A stretch of DNA of 40,985 nucleotides, taken from assembly GCA_000697335.1 (NCBI GenBank), contig JNEM01015935.1, positions 1-40,985 of the forward strand, read 5' to 3'. The translations under genes were made by a program, and so were the position numbers. The stretch's first letter is position 1. The number at the start of each line of letters is the position of its first letter. The DNA comes from Conidiobolus incongruus B7586. Taxonomy: Eukaryota; Entomophthoromycota; Entomophthoromycetes; Entomophthorales; Conidiobolaceae. Below are positions 11,413 through 23,114 of this stretch, in pieces. The notes below the pieces were generated by a model, which searched no databases, was not told the origin of the DNA, and saw only the letters and a list, made by a program, of their open reading frames with translations.

Positions 11413-13295
11413 AATTTAATGAAATCATTGATTCATTTTAACAAAGAGAATATTTTAATAATCAATAAAATTCATTTTTATCAAATTGTGATTTAATTTA
11501 GTGTTTCTTTCTAAATTTAGATCTTATTTGAAAAATTTCACATATTTCTAATTCTAGTAAAGGAACAAATCGTATTAAAATCCAATTATGAGTCTGTCTA
11601 ATGAAATATGGTACATTAAATTCAAAGTTGTTAAAGATAAATCTCATCAATTTAAAATTAGAATTTTGTTAATCATCTCATGTATTTATTTTGTTTAAAA
11701 CTATTATAGAATTTAATACTGGATTCTAATATATTGTCAATAAATACTAAAAAATGATTTTATTTTCAAATTTCTAGACTAAAAATATACTATAACAATT
11801 AATTTTATTTACTCTGAATTTTTTGTTATTGGACAAAAATTTAATAAGATTACTGTAATTTTAATCAAATTAATTCATATCCGTTTAAATATATTTTAAA
11901 AAACTATTAATCCTAGCTGATAAAAAAGCTTGAAAATAATAAATAAATAGATTAATAATTCTAACAGTTATATATATTGAATTTATATTATATCGAAATT
12001 TCTATAAATTTAAACAATATGGTATATAATGGAGTTGATTGAAATTATATAAAACTTCAATTACAATCATTATTTAATCAATCGTGAAAATCAATAAATC
12101 CACAGACGTTCTTATATTCAAGTATATAATAAAGGCATTTTGAAATTATATACTATATACAAATTTATTTTCACCATTGTGACTAAATCTTGAGTCCTAT
12201 AAACCACTTATTTTTGTATATTTTATCTCTTGAATATAAATATAATCTATCATTATTATCACCATATTAAATAAAAAATATCCAATCAAGTCTTAATTAT
12301 ATAGTATTTTAAAAAAAAGAATTAGTTAATTTCTCAATGTGCTTTATTATAGAAGAATTTCTTAAACTGTGATCATGCTAGTAAACAAAATTATTATAAT
12401 GATCAAGATTTTAGTTGTGAATATAATATAAATTTTAGCAAATTTCCATAAAATATTGTAATAGCAAGAAATTTTTTATCTTATTATATTTCGAATATTT
12501 TTTTTTTCAATTTTTGAAATATATAAAATTCATAGTAAATAATTTGGATAAATAGATAATTTTTAGACTCACTAAATCCTTAATACTAACTTAAGGATTA
12601 AATATTCGAGATTGTAGCGAGAAATATAATCCTAAATATAAAGTATTACTAACCTAACACTCATATTAATAATAGAGTCATCTATTAATTTTCTTATAAA
12701 GTAAAATAAAAATGATATTTAACTATAATGGAAATAGGTTATATTTCTATTTTTAGAATAATAAACGTTTTGCAAATATCTTTAATATATTAGCATTCAA
12801 AATCAAATTACTATGTTTGGAAAGTTCGTTATAAAACGGATCAATGCAAAGATATAGTTAGTGCTTGATAGAATTGAAATTGTTATTTTGCGATTATAAT
12901 ATGGTAAAATGCTTGATATTAATGAATACATGATTTACGATATAGTTTTATATAAATTATATTTGAATTCAGTTGGTCATTTATTATCATTTATCAATTT
13001 ATTATAGTAATTAAACAAGAATATTAAACATTTTAAAATCATTACTTATTTTTCTTTTATCTTTTAAAATTAGCAAATAAATTAAATTTATCGAACATTC
13101 TTCATATAATATAATCATAATAGTTTGAATTCATTACAAGTATGATGGCATATAGGCATTTTACCATTAAGATTAGAGCTCTGAACTATTTCAGATATTC
13201 AAATTCCTTGGAATGTATAATATGACTATATATAATTAAAAGGAATATATTATAGGATATCTTAAGAACACAAACATGCATATTGAGTTATTTAC

Positions 13296-13332
<37 letters not shown>

Positions 13333-15287
13333 TTTCAAGAAAGCGTAATATTCAAATCTGACTATTAATGGTATCAAATTTATATAATAATTCATTCACA
13401 CCTTATACATAGTTATTTTCTATAGTCAATAATTATTCTCAAATTTAAATCACTTTCAATATTTTATACTAATTTATGGATTTGTGCTTTACTGACAATA
13501 TATTTTATAACAACATGGATAATTTTATGACCTATAAAAACTTCAAATATTGACAATTATTCATTTTCGATATATATATATATTCAATTCATCAGATCAT
13601 ATTTGACTTGGTCAATTATGATTCTGAGAGAAAACCACATGGTGCTCCTGTCAATTGGAATTGAATTTATTCTTCAAATCTTCCAATTAACCTTTTAAAT
13701 TTTTTTTGATTTTTTTCAATAATCAATTATTATTAACATTTTATTCAAAGTATCAATAATATAATATTCCTTTCCAAATCTATAATATTAGTTTCGAATG
13801 ATGATAACATTGGTTATTAGCAAGAAACATATGACCCACATAATGAAAATCTTTTGATCATATGATTGATGTTTAAATTTTAGTAATATTTCAATCAATC
13901 GCCTATTTTATTAAGTTTAAATTAGAGATCATAAAAAGTAATTTATATTTGTTATCATTTATTTTTAATGTTGTAAAACTTTATATACAAAGATTCTAAT
14001 CAATATTATATATATTTGATATATAATTATATAAATAAAATATTACAAAGTATGATAACTTTAAATACATATTAAAGAAACACAAAAAATGTGAAAGATG
14101 GTGTTGATTTAAATTAGTCTAAAAAATATTGAATTATTCCAATTTTAGTAATATAATTTTCAACAGCATTTTTGGTTGCTAATATGATGCAAACATTTGA
14201 AAATTTAACATATATTTTTTTCGATTTTATTTACAAGTAAAACAAATGCAAATAAAATAAATTAATTTGAAACCTGATTTTAAGAAAAAAAAACTTTATT
14301 TCTTATTAAATAGTATAATATTTAATATTTATATACAATTAAAAATTTTTTAAACGCTATGAGAGAATAAAGTAATTTTATATATTGTACAATTCATCAC
14401 CATTTTTGATGAAATGTTGTCACACATAATTTCAAATAATGTGGTTATTAAATTTGGACTTACTATTTCGAAAATGAATTATATTTTTATATATTGATTA
14501 TGTGCTTAAATACGTTGGAAGTGTATATTTTAAATAAATTTGGATTTAGCCGAATAGCTAGTGAACTCTCCTGTATATAAAATCAAAAACTGACCGATGA
14601 TATTATTAGATAAAGTAGGAAATTAGCCTTAAATATCGGCATTCTGTTGGAATTAATTAATCTTAAGTGGAGGATACAATGGAAGCACTAATATTTATCA
14701 AAGATATACTCTTGATCCTCAATTCAAATTTATTTGTTTATATATACAACCAAAAATATTTCGATTAATTTTGCTGATTTTTATTGCAAAATTACCATTT
14801 TCAAATAGTATTATATTTATTATTTCACCACCTATTAAGTATATATTAAATTGTAAAATTGCATTAATGTTCTTTAAAATAAACGAAACTTTTATTCTTA
14901 TCAATGTTTAATTTGATGAAACTCAGCTTAAAGAATTATATATCACAAACTATTTAAATACCTTCGAGAAGTATATTGAATCTTAATTAGGATAAATATT
15001 ATTCAATGTAGGATAAATTAAATCAGGCCCGCAAATATCACCATCAAATCTATTGTCACAAAATAATCGAATAACTTATGCCTAATAAACATGTTTTTTC
15101 AATGTAATCCCATTATGCAATTGGTTTAACTTTCACCTGACTAATTAGGATGATGAAATGGTTTGTATCATGACATATGATTTTTGATTGACTGAATTCC
15201 AAAGGGTTTAAATTGGGTTGAAGTTGCTCTCTTTGTAATTTAATCTTTTTATTTTGTATTTTATAACCTATTCACTTTTGATTCATC
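11413..15287. other. Long AT-rich spacer
   Basis: Nearly 3.9 kb without a convincing gene. The only long open frame (minus strand, 14,719-14,904) has random-looking Ile/Asn/Lys composition. There is one dinucleotide repeat (entered separately). The last 150 bases before 15,288 hold the MFE-2 promoter and leader and include a pyrimidine-rich stretch. I see no RNA gene. Confidence 0.55.
13299..13330. repeat. (AT)16 dinucleotide microsatellite
   Basis: An uninterrupted run of 16 AT units in the spacer. It is the longest perfect repeat in the window and likely length-variable between strains. Confidence 0.9.
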
Positions 15288-18241
15288 ATGTCTCAATTAC
15301 GTTTTGACAATCAGGTAGCTGTTGTGACTGGTGCTGGTGGAGGTAATTCCATTTGTGTTTTTTCGATTTAATATATTAATTGTCCTTTTTATCAAGGTCT
15401 CGGTAAAATATATGCACTATTGTTAGCTGAACGAGGTGCTAAAGTCGTCGTTAACGACTTGGGTGGCTCCGCTTCAGGCTCTGGAAGTAATTCACGTGCT
15501 GCAGATCTCGTTGTTGAAGAAATTCGTAAGAAAGGCGGTGTTGCTGTTGCTAATTATGATTCTGTTGAAGATGGGGATAAAGTCATTGCCACTGCTCTTC
15601 AAAACTTTGGAAGAATTGATATTTTGATCAATAATGCTGGGTAAATAAGCTTGATATTGATTTTTATATCTAGTACTAATATACCTCGTTTTAGTATTCT
15701 TCGTGATAAATCTTTAGCCAAAATGGAAGATTCTGATTGGGATCTTATTCACCGCGTACATCTAAGAGGTGCTTACAAATGTATTAAAGCTGCTTGGGAT
15801 ACTTTCAGAAAACAAAAATATGGAAGGTATTATAAATTATATCATTCTTTTTCCTGTTAATAACCAATTATTTAGGATTATTAATACATCTTCTGCTGCT
15901 GGTATGTATGGTAACTTTGGTCAAACAAATTATTCTTCTGGTAATTAGTTATTTTTTAATTAATATTATTTTTATTAAATATTTGTATTTAGCCAAGCAC
16001 TCGCTCATTCCTTTAACCAAAACTGTTGCCATTGAAGGAGATAAATATAACATTAAATGTAATGTTATCGCTCCTATCGCTGCCTCTCGTCTTACTCAGG
16101 GTATTATTCCAGAAGACTTTATGGAAGCTATGAAGCCTGATTATGTTGCTCCTCTTGTACTTTATCTTGCCCATAAAGATAATGAGAACTCTGGAGATCT
16201 CTTTGAACTCGCTGCTGGTGTATATCACCAAGTCCGTCGCGAACGCAGTAAAGGAGTTGTATTCAAAGCAGACGATACCTTCACCCCATCCGCTGTTCTT
16301 AAAAGGTGGGATGAAATTAATGATTTCAAGGATAGCGAATTTCCACAATCTTTAGTTGATAATGATTGGCAATCTGCTTTGGAAATTGCTACTAAATCAG
16401 CCTCCAATCCTCAAGGACCAGAAATTCGTTTAGATGGTAAAGTTGCCATTGTCACTGGTGCTGGTGCTGGCCTTGGTCGCTGCTATGCACTTTTATTGGC
16501 TAAAATGGGAGCTTCGGTGGTCGTCAACGATTTGGGTGGTTCTACCGATGGTTCTTCGGGTGGCAGTAGCCGTCCAGCTGATATTGTAGTTGATGAAATT
16601 AAGAAGGCCGGTGGTAAAGCCGTTGCCAATTATGATTCAGTTGAGTTTGGACAAAAGATTGTCGATACAGCCATTAAAGCATTTGGTGGTGTACATATTC
16701 TCGTTAATAATGCTGGTATTTTGCGCGATAAATCAATCCTCAAGATGACTGATCAAGATTTCGATTTGGTCTATAAAGTCCATTTGTTTGGTACCTATTC
16801 CGTAACTAAGGCTGCTTGGCCCCACTTCAACAAACAAAAATATGGTCGTATCATTAACACATGTTCTGCTGTGGGTCTTTATGGAAACTTTGGCCAAATT
16901 AATTACGCTGCTGCTAAGGGTGGTATTATTGGATTCACTCATACTTGTGCACTTGAAGGCGAACGCAAAAATATCTTATCTAATGTTATCGCTCCCAATG
17001 CTGGAACAAGAATGACTAAAGGTATCTTCCCTGATGAACTTCACGAGATGTTTAAGCCCGATTTTATCGCTCCCCTTGTCGGTCTTCTTGCTTCTGAAGA
17101 ATGCCCTGTCAATAGTGGTATTTTTGAAGTAGGAAGTTGTAAGGTTTCTCGAGTTCGTTGGCAGAGATCTGAAGGAAAAACTCTCCCACCAACCACTATC
17201 ACTCCTGAACAAATTAAAGAGAACTGGGCATCAATCACCAATTTTGACAAGAAAGTCTCTAACCCATCCACTACCACTGAATCCTTCCAACATTTCTATG
17301 AACAGTACGCCGAACAAGCTGAAAAACTTAAAGCAGGAGGATCTGATTCAACAGATAGCTCAGTTCCCAAGTCTGTCACCACATTTGAATACACCAAGAA
17401 AGATACTATCTTATATAACTTGGGACTTGGTGCCACTCGTAAAGAGCTACATTACGTATACGAGAACCACGAGAATATTTTACCTTTACCAACTTTCCCT
17501 GTCATCCCTGCTATTAGTGCTACAATGGAAATTGATCTTTCATCAGTCATCCCTGAATTCGATCCTATGATGTTGCTTCATGGTGAGCAATATGTTGAAA
17601 TCTTCAAGCCACTACAAGCTGAAGGAAAGCTCAAATGTGAAAGCAAACTTCTTGAAGTTTTGGATAAGGGTAAGGGAGCAGTTATAGTCCAAGACTCTAC
17701 TGGCTATGACGAACAGAGTGGAGATAAAGTATTCTACGCAGAGTTTACTGCATTTATCCGCGGAGCTGGTGGATTTGGAGGCAAGAAACAAGGTTCTGAT
17801 CGTGGACCTGCTACTGCTGCCAATATTCCTCCTTCTCGTAAACCAGATGTCGTTGCTACTTATAAGACTTCTGAAGATTTAGCTGCTCTATATAGATTAA
17901 GTGGAGACTTTAACCCTCTCCATATTGACCCTCAAATGTCTGCTATTGGTGGATTTGATGTACCCATTCTTCATGGACTCTGTTCATTCGGTATTTCTGT
18001 TAAACAGATTGTTGACATTCTTGGAAATGCAGATCCAACTTCAGTTCATAGAATGAAGGTTCGATTTACCAAGCACGTCTTCCCAGGTGAAACTTTGGAA
18101 GTGCGTATGTGGAAGGATGATGCCAATCCTAAGAAGGTTATTTTCCAAACCATTGTCAAAGAAAGAGATGTCATTGTACTCAACAATGCTGCTGTTGAAT
18201 TCTTCAACGACGTTCAACTTACTCCTAAATCGCGCTTATAA
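15288..18241 (+). CDS. fox2: Peroxisomal multifunctional enzyme type 2 (hydratase/dehydrogenase), five exons
   Basis: Exons 15288-15342, 15397-15640, 15695-15826, 15876-15940, 15993-18241; introns GT-AG, 49-54 nt; 896 aa, the usual length of fungal Fox2. Domain order is short-chain dehydrogenase A, dehydrogenase B, MaoC-type 2-enoyl-CoA hydratase 2. Module A has the NAD-binding glycines (TGAGGGLG) and catalytic Ser132, Tyr145 and Lys149 (NYSSAK). Module B has TGAGAGLG near residues 302-309 and Ser439, Tyr452 and Lys456 (NYAAAK). The hydratase signature [10 protein letters not shown] carries Asp786 and His791, with [10 protein letters not shown] beyond. The C-terminal SRL is a type 1 peroxisomal targeting signal. 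By family knowledge it hydrates trans-2-enoyl-CoA to (3R)-hydroxyacyl-CoA and oxidises that to 3-ketoacyl-CoA in peroxisomal beta-oxidation. All four introns lie in module A; the rest is one long exon. Confidence 0.95.
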
Positions 18242-21168
18242 AGAATATCCAAATATGATTTTTTTTACTTTAATTTTTTCAATAAATTTAAATACTAATC
18301 AACTGATTATTTCAAAATGATCTCTCCATTATTTTCGATCATAAAAAACTAAATTAATCCATTTTAAATTTTTAGAGACATATCTTTTACACCAATCCTA
18401 TCTTCATATTATCAATTAATAAATACTCATGTTTTTGGTAGCAGAGGTCCTTGATCATTGATAAGTCTAAGTTTTCCTTCATTTCAGAAAAATTTTGAAT
18501 CCAGTTTCAAATAAATTATAATCCTTTATTCAATATTAGGTTAGACACGAAATAACGATCATTTTTTGAATCTAAATTGATGATCAACCAATGTATATCT
18601 TAGTATTTGTAATTATTAAACACTTGAATTTACTAAATAATATTGATTTTAAAATATATATTTCTAAGTTTTATTTATAAAAAGGCTAAAATTTTATATA
18701 AAATATTAAATTTAAAGTGTAAAATAAATAATATAATTTAACTATTTTCATGAATAATATACTAGTACATATCTATTCATATTTTCATTCAATTAATAAA
18801 AAATTTATTCTAAAACTTAATTGAATATTGAAAAAATTTAAGTTATTAGAATTGTATTTGAATAATTATGTTTTATTTAACTAATACAATAGAAAACCTT
18901 CTAGTTAGATATTTTTTTGCTATATATATTTGTACAAAATAATAATTTGAAAAATAGATGATATATAATTTAATTATTATCAATGAAGGGAGATGGTGAA
19001 GGTTGTATTATTATATATTAAATACTATATATAGGGTTAAAAAATTTGAATAAAATATAATAATATTGATTTGTTTATTTTAACAACATTATTAAAATAT
19101 GATTGTCTAAATTAAGTGAGCTTAGTAATTTATATGTATATTATCTTAAAGTCATAATTTCAAATAAAAATCAAAATTCATCATATTTTTGGGTATTAAA
19201 AATATATTTTATTATTTTTATTAAAAAATACCAGTAAAACAAACAATTAACAAAGTTGAAAAATGATTACTTAATGTTCAATCTAATAACCTTAAAATTA
19301 AGTCACCATTTCCCGATTTTATCCAAATTAACATGTTACTACTTTGCTAAAAAATATTTAACAAATTCATCTAACCAGTAGATAAAATGATATAATTGCA
19401 AATATAGAATCAATAAATTTTGTGTTATTATCTTATATATCCTATAGTTGTATTAATTCCAATCATAACTCTTGAAATATTCCAAATTAAGGTTGGAAGC
19501 AGTCAAATTTATTGACTACTTACTATTTATTATTTCAAATTTGACCAATTATATTTTATTAATTTTGGATTTTAAGTTAATAAATAAGCATAGCATATCA
19601 TTTTTTATAACCCTTAATTATATTTAAAGAATATACACTGACATTAGTCTATTTTATCAACATATCACCTATTTCGTCCCAGTGCTAACTGACAGTATAA
19701 TAGCTTATAAATTATTCTTTAAATTCTCTTAAGGTTATATATAATATTTTGCTAATCAAACTCAGTCAAATCGTAATCATTTTTGTTCACAAGGTAAAAA
19801 AGCTTTAATATTCAAGTAAAATCCAATATAATCAAATATGATTCCATAAATTAAGATTGATCTTGGATAGAAAATTGAACACTTTTCTTGAACGAAGTTT
19901 TCAAGATGAAAAATGTACTTTATTTACTCATCTTATAGCACAAAAGTTGTCCGCCTGCTTTATATCATTTATTAATTTACAAATATACTATCTTGTTTTC
20001 AATATTATTAAAATTTCAAATCGATTCTATTTACTTGTATAATGAAATAATTGCAATTTATTAAACTCTAGTGTATTTTTTATCTAAATCCTTTGAAAAT
20101 AAGCTATTTTTATCATTAAGTATATAAATATTCAAAGAGACGAATAGTTATACTATGAAAACCTATTGACATAGCATAGATATATGTTAAAGCTGAATGC
20201 AACTATGCTCAATAATATTATACTTTATTCTTTGTAATCACAAATAGTGGATTTGCATATTATTAGAAAGAGTTCGATCTTAATGAAATCAATTATAAGA
20301 TATCCTAATCCAAGATTCCAAAAATTAAGGTTTGTAAAAATAACATAAAATCTTATTTTACTATGATTCAATTGGTATAAATATTATGTTTTTTTGTTGT
20401 TATGAAAACATTAATATTAAACAAAATTGTGATTATTCTAAATTTTATCATTTTAACCTAATCAAGTTATAAATTCAAAAATATATTCAATAGATATAGA
20501 TGTAGCAATATCAATTTCATTGAAGTGATTTATTTATCGAATAATTAATATATCAGAAAATCTCATAATAATCATGACGATTGGTGATGTTCATCTTATT
20601 AATGGTTAATTACATTGTTACTAGCTGTAAAATACACTATATCATCCAAGTACATATTGGATAAGATCAAGTCAACTCATTATGTTAAAAAAACAATGCT
20701 ATAGTTCATGATAATGCTCTTATAAATGAATTCACCAAATTAATACTATTAATACTATAATTAAACAATATTAATTAATTTTTAATATTTATTATGTTTA
20801 AAAAATAAAGATCAATAAAAAGTGCAGTAGAATATGATTTTATGAAACTCTAAAGTAGTTGAAACAATAATAAAGTATATTGAATAGTACTGAAATCCAG
20901 TAACAAAATTTGGCTACATTTCAAATTTTTTTGTAACATTTTAAATTTGGCAATTTTAAATGATTGAAAATAATAAACTGAGATTCACAATGTTTAGTTG
21001 TTTCTATAATGAGTTCATTGATCTAATTAGGGCAATGATCGTTCATCAAACTTTTCATCTATGATTACTGTTGTATTGAATAGCATATATAAATATCTTT
21101 CATACCTCATATTATTAGCTTAATTTCATATTCATACTCATAACCATAACCATTCTCATACCCATTCA
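18242..21168. other. AT-rich spacer
   Basis: About 2.9 kb without a recognisable gene. A 61-codon frame at 19,857-20,042 (+) looks random. The start should contain the MFE-2 3' end. The last 100 bases carry a TATA element (entered separately) and a leader of repeated CAT/ACC-type words before the secreted protein gene. Confidence 0.55.
21085..21096 (+). promoter_or_regulatory. Candidate TATA box of the secreted repeat gene
   Basis: The sequence atatataaatat lies about 75-85 bases before the start codon at 21,169 and is followed by a pyrimidine-rich leader. Position and form suit a core promoter, but A/T-rich words are common in this genome. Confidence 0.4.
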
Positions 21169-21936
21169 ATGGTTGCATATACATTAATTATTCCATTGCT
21201 AACTGGATTAGCTACATCTGTGAATGGTCAGACACTATGCTACAGAGGGAATATGAAGCAATTCCCGGATTCTAGCCCCAATTCTCCTCCATGTTGGTAT
21301 GCTGAACCTGATGGAACCAAATCATGCTTTGATTATATTCAAGGAACTCAGACTTGTCCATTCCCAAATACAATCCCAAGACCTGGACCTCCTCCAAACC
21401 CAATACCTCCAAGTCAACCAATGTGTTACAGAGGTAATCAGAAGCAATACCCCGCTTATGGTGCTAACAGTCCTCCATGTTGGTACCGTGAGGCTGATGG
21501 CACCAATTCATGCTATGAATATTCTCCAGGTACTCAGACATGTCCCTGGCCAAATAGCTTCCCACGTCCAGTATGGTACGGGGCTGATAGTAGCGTATGT
21601 TACCGAGGCAATATGAAACAATTTCCAGCATCAGGTCCTAACACACCTCCCTGCTGGTATGCTGAACCTGATGGAACCCGATCATGCTACGAATATCTTC
21701 CAGGCACTCAAACCTGCCCCTTCCCGAATAATATTCCAAGTGATTATCCGCCGTCACCACCACCACCACCACCAAAGGTCTGTTATAGAGGCAATCAGAA
21801 GCAATATCCAGCCTCAGGACCCAATGCACCTCCTTGTTGGTATAAAGAAATTGACGGCACATTCTCCTGTTACGAATTTATGATGGGCACTCAAATTTGT
21901 CCCAATTTCCCCAACCCAGTACCCAAACCTAATTAA
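21169..21936 (+). CDS. Secreted protein with four tandem four-cysteine repeats
   Basis: A single frame of 255 codons. An N-terminal signal peptide (YTLIIPLLTGLATSVNG, cleavage likely before Gln21) is followed entirely by four copies of a 44-45-residue repeat starting at residues 24, 86, 144 and 205. Each copy has four cysteines. Spacing is C-17x-C-10x-C-9x-C in all four copies. The consensus contains CYRGNxKQxP, then PPCWYxExDGTxSCYEY, then GTQTCPxPN. The linkers are Pro-rich (for example PRPGPPPNPIPP and PPSPPPPPPK). There is no membrane segment or GPI signal. I do not recognise the family. Even cysteine number suggests disulfide-bonded modules outside the cell or in the wall. The conserved Trp, Tyr and Gly residues would suit carbohydrate or protein binding, which is inference. 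Confidence 0.85.
   Translation: MVAYTLIIPLLTGLATSVNGQTLCYRGNMKQFPDSSPNSPPCWYAEPDGTKSCFDYIQGTQTCPFPNTIPRPGPPPNPIPPSQPMCYRGNQKQYPAYGANSPPCWYREADGTNSCYEYSPGTQTCPWPNSFPRPVWYGADSSVCYRGNMKQFPASGPNTPPCWYAEPDGTRSCYEYLPGTQTCPFPNNIPSDYPPSPPPPPPKVCYRGNQKQYPASGPNAPPCWYKEIDGTFSCYEFMMGTQICPNFPNPVPKPN
21238..21915 (+). repeat. Four Cys-rich modules, alternating A-B-A-B
   Basis: Units run 21238-21369, 21424-21555, 21598-21729 and 21781-21915. Copies 1 and 3 share NMKQFP and YAEPDGT. Copies 2 and 4 share NQKQYPA and lack these. The pattern suggests an ancestral pair was duplicated as a block. Confidence 0.75.
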
Positions 21937-22077
21937 TTGTTCAACAAATTTTATAAAGCTTATATATTATTAAATATTTAAACATTACTTAATTAATAAA
22001 TATAGAATAGATACAAAAAAATGATTATTTTATCCATTAAATAAATATTAAAATAAATTTATTTTTTACATATAATT

Positions 22078-22722
22078 TTAATTAGTTTTTTTGGTTTCAT
22101 TAGTAATATTAGATTGTTTTCTGTAATCTATAAAAGTTTGTAAGCTTCCCGTTAAGGTGCCGAACCCTGTACCGATTAAAATAGCATATTTGAAACTTTG
22201 AAGAGGTAATTTTTCTAGAAAAAACTGTTAATATAATATTCTTATTTAATAATAATGAAACTTACGAATAGATCCCACCAACACTGAAGTGGATAATCCA
22301 GCTAAAGCACTTGATAAAATAGCATTCTTCTTATCGCTAACCACATCGTAAAAGTATTCAAACAACAAATAACTACAACTTAAACCCGTCAACTTTACCG
22401 TCATTCTACTTCCAGCGTAAATACTCTGCAAGATCACCTTATAGTTCTTAGTCTTATGGTAAAAGTACCACTGTTGAATAGTCTTAGGTTTTTTGTGCTG
22501 GTGTTCTGCCATATACCTATAACTCGCCATCTTTCCTGCGGAGTAGCCGTCTATGGCGAACCCTAATAATGTACTGAGCATTGGCATTGCTAAGAGACGC
22601 TCATAAGGCAAGTAACCGCCCCTAGAGTATTTTTCATTTTGGAAACCGTCGATAAGAGTTTGTACAAATGTGGTAGGTTGATTTTTGTCAATGGTATTAT
22701 TAGTACTATTATTATCTGTCAT
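22078..22722 (-). CDS. TIMMDC1/Tim17-family-like mitochondrial inner-membrane protein, two exons
   Basis: Exons 22722-22266 and 22214-22078, separated by a 51-nt GT-AG intron, give 197 aa. After a polar N-terminus there are about four hydrophobic, Gly/Ser-rich segments (residues near 43-59, 99-122, 133-152 and 162-180), the layout of Tim17/Tim22/Tim23-type proteins. Resemblance is best to TIMMDC1: a first membrane segment followed by a Tyr/Lys/His-rich loop (residues 66-95), then an AGSRMTVK stretch, then DKKNAILSSALAGLSTSVLV. TIMMDC1 is a complex I assembly factor of the inner membrane. That role is inferred from a fairly weak resemblance; another Tim17-family member is possible. The gene is transcribed away from ORC4. 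Confidence 0.6.
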
Positions 22723-23114
22723 ATTTAATTATTTATTATAGTATGTTTTTTAATATATAATATCATTTTTATATTTAACTTTTGAAATTATAATTATATA
22801 AAATCATCAAAATTGATTCAATATTTATGGGATTTTATACACTGAATATGAAATTTCATTTAATATCGAATATTAAAATCTATTTAATAAAAGATATACA
22901 TCCATAATAAGAAGTGTTAATATACTAAAGAATTATCTATTAAAAACATAATCATTACAAATTTTATCATATATTAAATAAGTAATTATTAATATTTAAT
23001 TTAATCTAATACACTTATTCATTAAAATCAAAATCCCATATCAAATTAATTAAAATAAAATTATATAAATTCTATCAAGTATCAGAAAATACATTTAAAT
23101 CAAAAAGTAAAAAA
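22723..23114. promoter_or_regulatory. Shared divergent promoter region
   Basis: These 392 bases separate the start codons of the TIMMDC1-like gene (-) and ORC4 (+) and must hold both promoters. The sequence is A/T-rich throughout; no specific factor site is recognised. Confidence 0.5.

Noticed and set aside
16013-17570. Several small frames on both strands inside MFE-2
   Set aside because: Shadows of the MFE-2 coding sequence.
19857-20042. 61-codon frame in a spacer
   Set aside because: Random Ile/Leu/Phe-rich composition, no neighbours or motif to support it.
20262-20276. T-loop-like word (agttcgatct) suggesting a tRNA
   Set aside because: No matching acceptor stem, D-arm or anticodon arm upstream.
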